A stretch of DNA of 5,746 nt from Nitrososphaeraceae archaeon (GCA_025922715.1 JAICHH010000116.1:1-5746); one strand, 5' to 3'; counted from the first letter of the stretch, positions 1-5,505 are shown. Numbers and translations are program-made. Notes: generated from the letters alone by a model not told the origin.

Positions 1-17
1 ATAATAAGATATTGCCA

Positions 18-209
18 ATGCTAATGTTAAAATGTAAAACCTGCGGTGAAGTTTTCCCAGGAATCTATATCGTTGAAGAAAGCACTAATGATGATGAATT
101 TAAATCATCGATTACTAAAAATAACATAATACATAGTTGTTCGAGAGGACACCAAAATGAATATAGTATAGAAGATTATATGGATTGGTCGAAGATTGAA
201 ATTATCTAA
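18..209 (+). CDS. Small Cys/His zinc-binding-type protein upstream of hflX
   Basis: This is a protein of about 63 residues with an N-terminal CKTCG pair and a later C-S-R-G-H pair about 30 residues on. The spacing (C-x2-C ... C-x3-H) is that of a small treble-clef or zinc-ribbon-like fold. I recall similar short Cys-rich proteins in Nitrososphaeria but know of no assigned function. ATG codons at 18 and 24 and a TTG at 12 are all possible starts. The frame stays open to the left edge of the window, so a longer N-terminus cannot be excluded; ATG 18 is chosen because only a few residues then precede the first Cys. The last 14 bases overlap the hflX start, which suggests co-transcription and translational coupling. 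A nucleic-acid- or ribosome-associated role would suit that neighbour but is only inference. Confidence 0.7.
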   Translation: MLMLKCKTCGEVFPGIYIVEESTNDDEFKSSITKNNIIHSCSRGHQNEYSIEDYMDWSKIEII

Positions 210-1326
210 AGTAATATTAGTAACATACCCTGATGATTTTATAATAAATGAGGGTAAACAGCTTATACTATCAATTCCAGAATATGAAATTGCCAAAGTT
301 TTTACACAAAAATATCTTAATCATTCCAAATATGGAATGGGTTCAGGCAAAGCAGAAGAAATAGAAAAATTTGTAAAAGAAACTAACGAAATAGAAGAAA
401 TAATTGTTGATGAACATTTGAGCTCAAAACAGATCTATAACCTTGAGAAATTGATAGGAATACCTGTTAAAGACCGTGAAAGATTAATTTTAGATATCTT
501 TTATACAAGAGCTACTACAGTTGAAGCAAAATTACAGATCCAATTAGCTGAAATTGAATATGAGATGCCGCGGGTACGTCAAAATGCAAAATTGCTAAGT
601 AATAGTAATGAAAGAGCAGGAAAAGGTGGTATGGGAGAATATATAGTAGATGTACAGTTTCGTGATCTCAAACGACAAATGTCGTTTATTAAAGAAAAGA
701 TAAATGATGCTAAAATAAAACGCAATATCTATCAGCACCAAAGACAGAAAACAGGAATCCCTGTTGTTTCTTTAGTAGGCTATACTAGTTCAGGAAAAAC
801 AACCCTGTTTAATCTTCTTACAAATGAATATAAAGAGACATCATCAAACTTATTTACTACTCTTTCAACTACTACAAGGTCATTTAAAGTTCCTCATAAT
901 AACAAAAATAAGGAAGGAGAAGAAGGAGTATTAATTGTAGATACAGTAGGTTTTATCAGTAGACTCCCAACCTATATGATTGATGCATTTAAATCGACTT
1001 TAGAAGAATCGCTTGGTGCTGATCTGATACTACTTTTAATAGATGTATCAGAGAAAATCGACGATATGAGAATAAAATATTCAAATTGTATGGACATTTT
1101 AGAAGAATTAAATGTTAATAAATCCAAATTATTTACAGTATTAACTAAAGTCGATAAAATTGATACAAGAATGATTAATGAAATTGTAGAGAAATTAGAA
1201 ATAAATAGCGATGTAATAGCTATATCATCTAACACTGGATATGGCATTCATAAGCTCAAAACATTATTGATGAGAAGGCAATTTTTAGAAAATAAATATA
1301 CTGAGAATACAAATGTTAAGATATAG
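196..1326 (+). CDS. hflX: HflX family ribosome-associated GTPase
   Basis: HflX is a translational GTPase that binds the large ribosomal subunit and in bacteria splits stalled ribosomes; archaeal members bind 50S subunits. The 376 residues show the family order. The N-terminal HflX domain (about 5-105) contains the glycine-rich stretch near 46-52. A helical linker follows (about 106-185) with the loop ERAGKGGMGE near 139-148, in place of the bacterial RGPGE-type motif. The G domain (about 189-360) has P-loop GYTSSGKT (195-202), switch I TTLSTTTR (221-228), G3 DTVGF (249-253), G4 TKVD (317-320) and G5 SSNTG (344-348). G4 carries Thr instead of the usual Asn, a substitution seen in other GTPases. 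The start is TTG 196: a stop lies in frame at 169-171, and the first in-frame ATG would remove the conserved N-terminal domain. No Shine-Dalgarno is visible, which fits coupling to the overlapping upstream gene. Length is normal to slightly short for the family. Confidence 0.93.
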   Translation: MKLSKVILVTYPDDFIINEGKQLILSIPEYEIAKVFTQKYLNHSKYGMGSGKAEEIEKFVKETNEIEEIIVDEHLSSKQIYNLEKLIGIPVKDRERLILDIFYTRATTVEAKLQIQLAEIEYEMPRVRQNAKLLSNSNERAGKGGMGEYIVDVQFRDLKRQMSFIKEKINDAKIKRNIYQHQRQKTGIPVVSLVGYTSSGKTTLFNLLTNEYKETSSNLFTTLSTTTRSFKVPHNNKNKEGEEGVLIVDTVGFISRLPTYMIDAFKSTLEESLGADLILLLIDVSEKIDDMRIKYSNCMDILEELNVNKSKLFTVLTKVDKIDTRMINEIVEKLEINSDVIAISSNTGYGIHKLKTLLMRRQFLENKYTENTNVKI

Positions 1327-1343
1327 TATTTAAAATGTTACTA

Positions 1344-1361
1344 AGAATTAGAAATAATTCT
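1344..1361 (+). terminator. Candidate hflX 3' hairpin followed by T-rich tract
   Basis: A perfect 7-bp stem (AGAATTA / TAATTCT) encloses a GAAA tetraloop and starts 18 bases after the hflX stop. A T-rich stretch follows at about 1377-1388. Archaeal termination depends mainly on T-runs, so the downstream tract may matter more than this weak all-A/T-rich stem. In such AT-rich DNA a chance stem is quite possible. Confidence 0.35.
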
Positions 1362-1597
1362 ACTGATATAAAATATCTTTATTTTTATATAAATGAGAAA
1401 AGTTACTCTATCCATTAATTATATTTAATAACTAGCATCTTAAATTGATGTTTACTTTCAAAATATCTTAAAATATTATATTTGTTTTATCCAATTCTAA
1501 TAGTCATTTAGCCCAACCAAATATACCATCAAAAAATTTTTCTAATAGTCAATAAAATAATGGTTATAATGAAATAGAGAATATCCCTTTCATTAAA

Positions 1598-1605
1598 TTA
1601 AATAC
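1598..1605 (+). promoter_or_regulatory. Possible TATA box for the glycosylase gene
   Basis: TTAAATAC lies about 53-60 bases before the ATG at 1658, so a transcript starting about 25 bases downstream would have a leader of about 30 bases. The local sequence is AT-rich everywhere, so this is one of several possible placements. No Shine-Dalgarno precedes the ATG. Confidence 0.25.
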
Positions 1606-1657
1606 TTTACTACGAATCTTTCATTAATGGGAATAGTATTAAACCTATTGTAATCCG

Positions 1658-2278
1658 ATGGAATCATGTAACATTGATGCTATACAATACCTTTGTAAAG
1701 CAGATAGCAATCTAGAAAAAATAATAAAACTAGTTGGCAAATATTCTATAAAGATTCGAAACGATCCTTTTCAATCTCTTGTAGAATCAATTATTTATCA
1801 ACAACTAGCAGGAACAGCTGCAAACGCCATTTATAATAGGTTTATTAATTATTACAATAATAAGCAATTAACTCCAACTAGAATTTTAAATTCGCCTAAT
1901 GTTAATTTAAAAAAAGTTGGTTTATCTAGTAGAAAAATAGATTACTTAAAGGATCTGGCATCACATGTCTATGATGGTCGAATAAATCTAGAAGAATTAC
2001 CAACGATGAATGACGAAGAAATTATCAATAAATTGGTAAATGTAAAGGGAATTGGTAGATGGACCTCCGAAATGTTTTTGATATTTTCTCTTGGAAGACA
2101 AGACGTACTACCTGTTACAGATTTAGGAGTAAGAAAAGCTATACAGAAGGTATATTCTTTATCAGAACTTCCAAAACCCAATACAATAAGGGAAATAGCT
2201 AAACCGTGGAGGCCTTATAGAAGTATTGCCACATGGTATCTGTGGAAATCTTTATCTAATTTTAATAGTATTGGTTAA
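1658..2278 (+). CDS. alkA: AlkA/Mag-type DNA-3-methyladenine glycosylase (HhH-GPD)
   Basis: This monofunctional base-excision repair glycosylase would remove alkylated purines such as 3-methyladenine and leave an abasic site. The 206 residues match the compact archaeal/yeast Mag form of the HhH-GPD superfamily rather than the larger E. coli AlkA with its extra N-terminal domain. The N-terminal helices hold the family-like stretch F-Q-S-L-V-E-S-I-I-Y-Q-Q-L-A-G (38-52). The helix-hairpin-helix is at about 124-145 (VKGIGRWTSEMFL), and the catalytic aspartate is D155 in PVTDLGVRKA. The C-terminal PWRPYRSIATWYLW (183-196) is also characteristic. There is no C-terminal four-cysteine cluster, and no lysine at the usual bifunctional position in the HhH segment, so an Nth/MutY-type enzyme is unlikely. 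The gene stands alone, with a spacer upstream and a convergent gene downstream. Substrate range cannot be read from sequence. Confidence 0.9.
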   Translation: MESCNIDAIQYLCKADSNLEKIIKLVGKYSIKIRNDPFQSLVESIIYQQLAGTAANAIYNRFINYYNNKQLTPTRILNSPNVNLKKVGLSSRKIDYLKDLASHVYDGRINLEELPTMNDEEIINKLVNVKGIGRWTSEMFLIFSLGRQDVLPVTDLGVRKAIQKVYSLSELPKPNTIREIAKPWRPYRSIATWYLWKSLSNFNSIG

Positions 2279-2438
2279 GGAACTTAATCAGCTTCTTATA
2301 TTTTTGATTTCAGGAAAAAAGTTCTCATTACATTATTAATACCTATGTCTAATAATTAATAACGGTTAAATATTGTTGATATATTTTTGAATATACTAGA
2401 TAATTCCTCAGATACAATAGAAAAATGAATTTAAATTA
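2279..2438. terminator. Convergent 3' region with T-rich tracts on both strands
   Basis: These 160 bases separate the convergent ends of the glycosylase gene and the minus-strand secreted-protein gene. On the plus strand the T-rich stretch at about 2297-2310 follows the glycosylase stop. On the minus strand a T5 run (A5 at 2421-2425) follows the other stop. Both suit archaeal T-run termination, and I see no strong hairpin. Exact 3' ends are guesses. Confidence 0.4.
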
Positions 2439-3209
2439 TTATTTTACAGTTAGTATGTATGTAGTAGTATAATTCCAACCTATAGGGCCTGCAAATTCGT
2501 CTTTGTCTGTGCCACCATTTGTTTCATTATTTGTAGTTTTAATATTTCCCTTAAATTTAAGTTCATAATCACCAGGAGGTAAAGGTTTTAGAAATACCCA
2601 ATTGCCATCAGAAACTGCTTGCGAGGTCTCTGGTGGTAAATCTAAAATGTTATTTTCAGGTAACGTAAAATTAAAAATATCTGATTGAATACGATAATTT
2701 TCTAGATTTGGTATTTTTACACCGTCAAGTGTTACAAACTCTGGAACTGTTTTATCTTGAATTTTTTTAGCACAATTACTTAATTCCTCTTTTGTTTTCA
2801 TTCGTGGATATTCAGCAAATGAACACTCAGAATTTAATAAAGGAAATAGTATACCTACACCGTAAGGGATTTCACAATAACGTATAACTGAGTGTTGATA
2901 TGTTCCAGGAAAAAACCAGACAGGCTCTTTCTGACTTTCTTTACAGAATTTTCCAGTATCATCATATGCAGGATGAATACTTTGTGGAATTGAATAAGCC
3001 CATTGCCACCATTTTGCAGTCCAATCTGCATATGTAAGATTAAAAGGACTAGAATCAGCTTCAAAAACTAATGCAGAAATATCAAATTTTGTAGTATTGC
3101 TTTTAGTAGTTTGATTAGAGAGGTCTTCACTATATGAAACAACATTATTCAAATTTACAAGAATTAAAACTGTCATAAATGAACTTAGGATAAATTTTAT
3201 CATATTCAT
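2439..3209 (-). CDS. Secreted Trp-rich four-cysteine protein, function unknown
   Basis: This exported protein has no known activity that I can name. The family looks familiar: secreted proteins in Nitrososphaeria and some bacteria share a W-x-AKWWQWA core, a P-V-W-F-x-x-G-T strand, a G-x-x-x-F-P-L-x-N-x-E-C segment and an ending of the type D-G-x-W-V-F-L-x-P-L-x-P-G-x-Y-x-L. Counted from the ATG at 3245, the hydrophobic signal is about residues 17-38, the Trp core is 75-84, and four cysteines (101, 124, 141, 158) could form two disulfides. Six N-x-S/T sequons (44, 50, 69, 192, 240, 258) fit a glycosylated surface protein. I prefer the ATG at 3209, which gives a normal signal peptide; ATG 3203 and ATG 3245 are alternatives. 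The longer form would start directly beside a TTTTAAAA palindrome that may be the TATA box, leaving no room for a transcription start. Divergent from the next secreted-protein gene. Confidence 0.75.
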   Translation of the reverse strand: MNMIKFILSSFMTVLILVNLNNVVSYSEDLSNQTTKSNTTKFDISALVFEADSSPFNLTYADWTAKWWQWAYSIPQSIHPAYDDTGKFCKESQKEPVWFFPGTYQHSVIRYCEIPYGVGILFPLLNSECSFAEYPRMKTKEELSNCAKKIQDKTVPEFVTLDGVKIPNLENYRIQSDIFNFTLPENNILDLPPETSQAVSDGNWVFLKPLPPGDYELKFKGNIKTTNNETNGGTDKDEFAGPIGWNYTTTYILTVK

Positions 3210-3247
3210 ATTTTTTATTTCGAGATATATAGAACTTATCATCATTG

Positions 3248-3261
3248 CTCTTTTAAAAGAG
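3248..3261. promoter_or_regulatory. Perfect 14-bp palindrome in divergent promoter region
   Basis: CTCTTTTAAAAGAG equals its own reverse complement. Its centre, TTTTAAAA, is TATA-like. Read on the minus strand it would place a transcription start near 3228, about 19 bases before the preferred ATG at 3209. It could therefore be the minus-gene TATA box, a dimeric regulator site, or both overlapping. Confidence 0.45.
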
Positions 3262-3278
3262 AATTGTTTTTGTATTTC

Positions 3279-3304
3279 AAAACACTTAATTAAAACACTT
3301 AATT
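3279..3304. repeat. Perfect tandem duplication of a 13-bp unit
   Basis: AAAACACTTAATT occurs twice with no spacer (3279-3291 and 3292-3304), and AAA at 3305-3307 begins a third copy. Each unit contains TTAATTAAA across its junction, which could serve as a TATA box for the plus-strand gene at 3327. The repeat sits between two divergent secreted-protein genes, where it could be an operator pair or simple replication slippage. Confidence 0.6.
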
Positions 3305-3316
3305 AAATCCATTTTA

Positions 3317-3320
3317 GAGG
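3317..3320 (+). promoter_or_regulatory. Shine-Dalgarno GAGG deciding the start at 3327
   Basis: GAGG lies six bases before ATG 3327, which is good spacing. It is the only convincing ribosome binding site in the window and favours this ATG over the in-frame ATG at 3360. Confidence 0.5.
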
Positions 3321-3326
3321 CTTAAT

Positions 3327-3962
3327 ATGTTCAATTTATTTGATAAAGATAAACTTCATATGGATAATTCAAAAGCGTCGTTTTTAATTCCTACAATTAT
3401 ATTTTTTATGGCTGGATCTGGGATATCCATAGTATCTAGTGATTTCAGCTCAATTGTTTTTGCATCTTCGGATATAAACAACAATAATAGCTCATCTTTA
3501 TTATATTCATCTTCTATTCTTGATAATGGTAGCGACACTTTTATAGAACAAAAGACGATTATGTCCAAACCTGCTCCTGTAAGGCATCCAGGACAACCAT
3601 CTCATGAGGTAGTATTTGCTCTTCCTTTAAGAGATGATGGAAAGGTTTGGTCGGGAACGGTAACATTTACCGCAAGTAAACCAATAGAGGCAGAGATTCT
3701 TCATACTTATGCACCAGAACAGAAACCAGATTCATTACATGGTGAACCCTATCATGCAGTATTGCCAGGTAATAAGAGTATTGCGATTACTCATATGAGA
3801 GATATAATTGATGTACCTATAGAAATAAACGGTACTGGAATAAGTTCTGGTTCATTTAATTTTGTAGGAAATGCATTAGTTTTTCATAAAACAAATGGTG
3901 AACCATTTACCGTAACATATACTATTGATGCAAGAGTTAAAGATATTGGTATTAATAGATAA
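3327..3962 (+). CDS. Secreted thaumarchaeal protein of unknown function
   Basis: This 211-residue exported protein belongs to no family whose activity I can name, though the mature part looks like a conserved Nitrososphaeria hypothetical family. A hydrophobic segment at about 17-37 and a small-residue region ending V-F-A (44-46) suggest a signal peptide cleaved near 46. A low-complexity Asn/Ser linker follows (about 50-70), then a compact beta-rich domain from about 82 to the end (P-V-R-H-P-G-Q-P-S-H-E, then repeated alternating strands, ending F-T-V-T-Y-T-I-D-A). There is no cysteine. Histidines are scattered through the mature domain (87, 93, 126, 138, 143, 156, 187); a metal role is conceivable but no recognised site is visible. 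Sequons occur at N54 and N168. The GAGG supports the start at 3327; ATG 3360 would give a shorter, more usual signal peptide. Divergent from the Trp-rich secreted protein. Confidence 0.75.
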   Translation: MFNLFDKDKLHMDNSKASFLIPTIIFFMAGSGISIVSSDFSSIVFASSDINNNNSSSLLYSSSILDNGSDTFIEQKTIMSKPAPVRHPGQPSHEVVFALPLRDDGKVWSGTVTFTASKPIEAEILHTYAPEQKPDSLHGEPYHAVLPGNKSIAITHMRDIIDVPIEINGTGISSGSFNFVGNALVFHKTNGEPFTVTYTIDARVKDIGINR

Positions 3963-3994
3963 TTAAGTTTTGGTTTAAATATTATTTATTTTTT

Positions 3995-4017
3995 ATAATT
4001 TCTTTGGATTTTAAAAT
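3995..4017 (+). repeat. 23-base repeat, copy 1, upstream of the PII gene
   Basis: This copy begins 33 bases after the stop of the secreted-protein gene. Its core ATAATTTCTTTGGATT (16 bases) is identical to copy 2 at 4508, and the full 23 bases differ at two positions only. It is T-rich and, like copy 2, lies just downstream of a plus-strand stop, so a shared 3'-end or termination element is possible. Confidence 0.6.
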
Positions 4018-4049
4018 TTATGTAGCTTAACTTATATAAAATAGATTAA

Positions 4050-4075
4050 ATTGAGTAAATCTACAAGATTGAGTA
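4050..4075 (+). promoter_or_regulatory. Direct repeat ATTGAGTA upstream of the PII promoter
   Basis: ATTGAGTA occurs at 4050-4057 and 4068-4075. The two starts are 18 bases apart, a little under two helical turns, and lie about 35-60 bases upstream of the TATA box at 4109. This is a sensible place for an activator, but an 8-bp repeat in AT-rich DNA can arise by chance. Confidence 0.3.
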
Positions 4076-4108
4076 CATAACATAAAAAAATATTTATGAA
4101 AACTTAAT

Positions 4109-4118
4109 ATTTAAATAA
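4109..4118 (+). promoter_or_regulatory. TATA box of the PII gene
   Basis: ATTTAAATAA is centred about 30 bases before the ATG at 4143. With the usual archaeal spacing of about 25 bases, transcription would start at or within a few bases of the start codon, giving a leaderless mRNA. That agrees with the absence of any Shine-Dalgarno site. A second AT element, TATATAAG, near 4130-4137 is too close to the ATG to serve. Confidence 0.55.
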
Positions 4119-4142
4119 AAAAATAATCCTATATAAGATATT

Positions 4143-4487
4143 ATGAAGAGAATTGAGATAATAATACCACATGAACGTCTTGATAAAACTAATAATATAT
4201 TAGAACAGTTTGAGGTTGGTGGAATGAATTTTTATCACATTAGTGGCAGAGGTAAAACAAAATGGAAACCAGTACCTGTTGGACGAGGAGTTATGATGCA
4301 TACTCCAAAATATGGCACACGAACCAAAATTGAAGTTCTTGTCCCTGATTCTCTAGTGGAGAAGATTATTGAACAACTATTAAATGAACTATCTACAGGT
4401 TCTGTCTCTGATGGAAAAATTTTTGTTTCAGACGTTATTCAAGCTTATGATATAGGAACTAAAAATAAAAATGAATTAGCAATTTAA
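4143..4487 (+). CDS. Divergent PII (GlnB/GlnK) signal-transduction protein
   Basis: PII proteins are trimeric sensors of energy and 2-oxoglutarate that control ammonium transporters and nitrogen enzymes through their T-loop. The 114 residues have normal PII length and order: opening strand MKRIEIIIP, G-G-M at 26-28, G-R-G-K at 35-38, a T-loop at about 38-58, K-I-E-V at 62-65, and the C-terminal signature T-G-S-V-S-D-G-K-I-F-V-S-D-V (85-98). My hand alignment to E. coli GlnB shows several key changes. The 2-oxoglutarate/Mg ligand Gln39 is Thr. The T-loop appears to carry about two extra residues. The uridylylation site Tyr51 is Met52. One signature Gly is Ser89. The ATP-phosphate arginines near 101/103 fall on Asp and Gly. 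The fold assignment is secure, but which ligand and partner it uses is open. It has its own promoter and is not next to an ammonium transporter in this window. Confidence 0.9.
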   Translation: MKRIEIIIPHERLDKTNNILEQFEVGGMNFYHISGRGKTKWKPVPVGRGVMMHTPKYGTRTKIEVLVPDSLVEKIIEQLLNELSTGSVSDGKIFVSDVIQAYDIGTKNKNELAI

Positions 4488-4507
4488 AATATCTTATATA
4501 CTATTAA

Positions 4508-4530
4508 ATAATTTCTTTGGATTACAAAAT
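4508..4530 (+). repeat. 23-base repeat, copy 2, downstream of the PII gene
   Basis: This copy starts 21 bases after the PII stop and matches copy 1 (3995-4017) at 21 of 23 positions, including 16 consecutive bases. The two copies lie 513 bases apart and bracket the PII gene with its promoter. Confidence 0.6.
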
Positions 4531-4562
4531 ACGTGCAAAGTAATAATTTTGGCTGATTAGGA

Positions 4563-4572
4563 TTTTTTTTTT
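4563..4572 (+). terminator. T10 tract, candidate terminator of the PII gene
   Basis: This is an uninterrupted run of ten T about 75 bases after the PII stop and the longest homopolymer in the window. Archaeal RNA polymerase terminates efficiently at such runs without a required hairpin. It lies in the convergent spacer, so it would also limit read-through into the opposite gene. Confidence 0.6.
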
Positions 4573-4727
4573 GCCTGTCATCCGATTTAATCAAAACAAA
4601 TAATTATTTTATTGAATCCTATTATTACAGAGTACTAGGCAAATATGAAGCTTCTACCGATGGATGAATTATGTATAGCAAAATCATAATAATAATAGAT
4701 GTAATAGTTTTTGTATGAAAATTGAAT

Positions 4728-4740
4728 AAAAAAAGGAAAA
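4728..4740 (-). terminator. Minus-strand T-rich tract after the Glu-rich protein gene
   Basis: Read on the minus strand this is TTTTCCTTTTTTT, about 60 bases after the stop at 4802. It is a plausible archaeal T-run terminator for the secreted-protein gene, with no stem seen. Confidence 0.45.
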
Positions 4741-4801
4741 TTATTTTTGAAGGTGCTATTATTCTTCGTATTCTGTATGTCCAACCTCAGTTGTATATTT
4801 T

Positions 4802-5446
4802 TTACTTTTCAGAATGGCCATGCTCTCCTTTAGTTATTTCATTTATACCGATTACCACTGTGGAAGTCGGTGGAAATTCTATATCTTCTTCTGTAGGATT
4901 AGATAGTGCGATATCTGTTATTATTGTTACATTCCCGCCAGGTATCAAATCAGCATGATATAGGCATTGTTCTCCTGGAGTTGATAGGGGAGCTACATTT
5001 TCAAGAGTTGCTGCTGTCATGTTTGGAGCAGAGCCAATTAAGACTTGAACTGGAGTGATACTATCATCTTCACAGGGAGCTTTTAAAGCTACATGGCCAT
5101 TCAGTATGTGATATGGTGTAGAATCATAAAGGTGAATAAAGTCGCCTCCTGGAATAACCTTATCTTGTAATAATTCTGTAACTGAATCTCTCACAGTACT
5201 TGTTTCATTATATTCTTTTTCTTCCGCTGAATGACTGTCTTCAGTGGCATGTTCCTCCTCCTCTTCTTCTGTTTGAGTTAGATTTGTCATTGAAGTAGTT
5301 TCATTTGCCTCTTGAGCATAAGCTAATGCCACATTAGCCATGATTGGAGTGTCATGAGCAGATGATAGTGGAATATTACTAAAAATTCCTGCTATCGCTG
5401 ATAGGGTTAAAATTGCCGCAACACTATATTTTTTAATATTTTGCAT
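4802..5446 (-). CDS. Secreted protein with Glu-rich linker, function unknown
   Basis: This exported protein of 214 residues (starting at ATG 5446) has no function I can name; the mature domain looks like a conserved thaumarchaeal hypothetical. Numbered from an upstream in-frame TTG at 5458, the signal hydrophobic stretch is about 12-29. Cleavage is possible after S-S-A (34) or after A-Y-A (48). An acidic linker follows at about 62-83 with six consecutive Glu at 64-69. A beta-rich domain runs from about 103 to 207 with two cysteines (129, 165) that could form one disulfide, and the tail is G-E-H-G-H-S-E-K. Sequons at 52, 59, 84, 146 and 176 suggest N-glycosylation at the cell surface. ATG 5446 is preferred over the TTG because it gives a standard signal peptide and a short leader from the TATA-like element at 5478-5484. 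It is divergent from a membrane-protein gene at the window end. Confidence 0.75.
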   Translation of the reverse strand: MQNIKKYSVAAILTLSAIAGIFSNIPLSSAHDTPIMANVALAYAQEANETTSMTNLTQTEEEEEEHATEDSHSAEEKEYNETSTVRDSVTELLQDKVIPGGDFIHLYDSTPYHILNGHVALKAPCEDDSITPVQVLIGSAPNMTAATLENVAPLSTPGEQCLYHADLIPGGNVTIITDIALSNPTEEDIEFPPTSTVVIGINEITKGEHGHSEK

Positions 5447-5477
5447 TGAATTGTTCAACAGATTTTTTACTATTATA

Positions 5478-5484
5478 GTTTATA
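5478..5484 (-). promoter_or_regulatory. TATA-like element for the minus-strand secreted-protein gene
   Basis: TATAAAC on the minus strand is centred about 35 bases before ATG 5446, which would give a leader of about ten bases. No Shine-Dalgarno is seen, in keeping with a near-leaderless transcript. Confidence 0.4.
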
Positions 5485-5505
5485 GTACAATCTTCGAATA
5501 TTACT

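Larger units (their letters stand above)
1327..1657. other. Intergenic spacer without a gene
   Basis: These 331 bases between hflX and the glycosylase gene are strongly A+T-rich with no open frame of credible length on either strand. No G+C-rich island suggests a tRNA or structured RNA. Contents I can point to are the hairpin near the hflX stop, a 12-bp direct repeat TTCTAATAGTCA at 1495-1506 and 1540-1551, and a possible TATA-like element near 1598-1605. The spacer presumably holds the end of one transcript and the promoter of the next. Confidence 0.6.
4488..4801. other. Convergent spacer without a convincing gene
   Basis: These 314 bases separate the convergent PII and Glu-rich secreted-protein genes. 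They hold repeat copy 2, the T10 tract and a minus-strand T-rich tract at about 4728-4740. There is also a 14-codon frame at 4648-4692 that is too short to support, and a weak distant inverted pair TAGGATT/AATCCTA at 4558 and 4615. No RNA gene or mobile-element sequence is recognisable. Confidence 0.55.

Noticed and set aside
105..296. Minus-strand open frame opposite the zinc-binding protein and hflX start
   Set aside because: It is antisense to two genes with recognisable motifs and has no family resemblance.
972..1247. Minus-strand open frame of about 90 codons inside hflX
   Set aside because: It lies opposite the G3-G5 part of the GTPase domain; its Ser/Ile-rich sequence is what the reverse complement of this coding region gives.
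1495..1551. Direct repeat TTCTAATAGTCA as a possible CRISPR or regulatory repeat
   Set aside because: There are only two 12-bp copies with no array structure, and the position is far from the nearest plausible promoter.
1969..2181. Minus-strand open frame inside the glycosylase gene
   Set aside because: It is a shadow opposite the HhH and catalytic region and has no independent signals.
4541..4627. Long-range inverted pair TAGGATT/AATCCTA, with TAATAA/TTATTA outside it
   Set aside because: The arms are short, A/T-rich, separated by about 50 bases and need a 10-base bulge; this is expected by chance here.
4648..4692. Fourteen-codon frame starting M-K-L-L-P-M-D-E-L in the convergent spacer
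   Set aside because: It is too short to support, a stop lies just upstream in frame, and there is no ribosome binding site or recognised peptide.
4722..4958. Plus-strand open frame of 78 codons overlapping the Glu-rich secreted-protein gene
   Set aside because: Most of it is antisense to the secreted-protein gene, which has a clear signal peptide and sequons; the frame has no such features.
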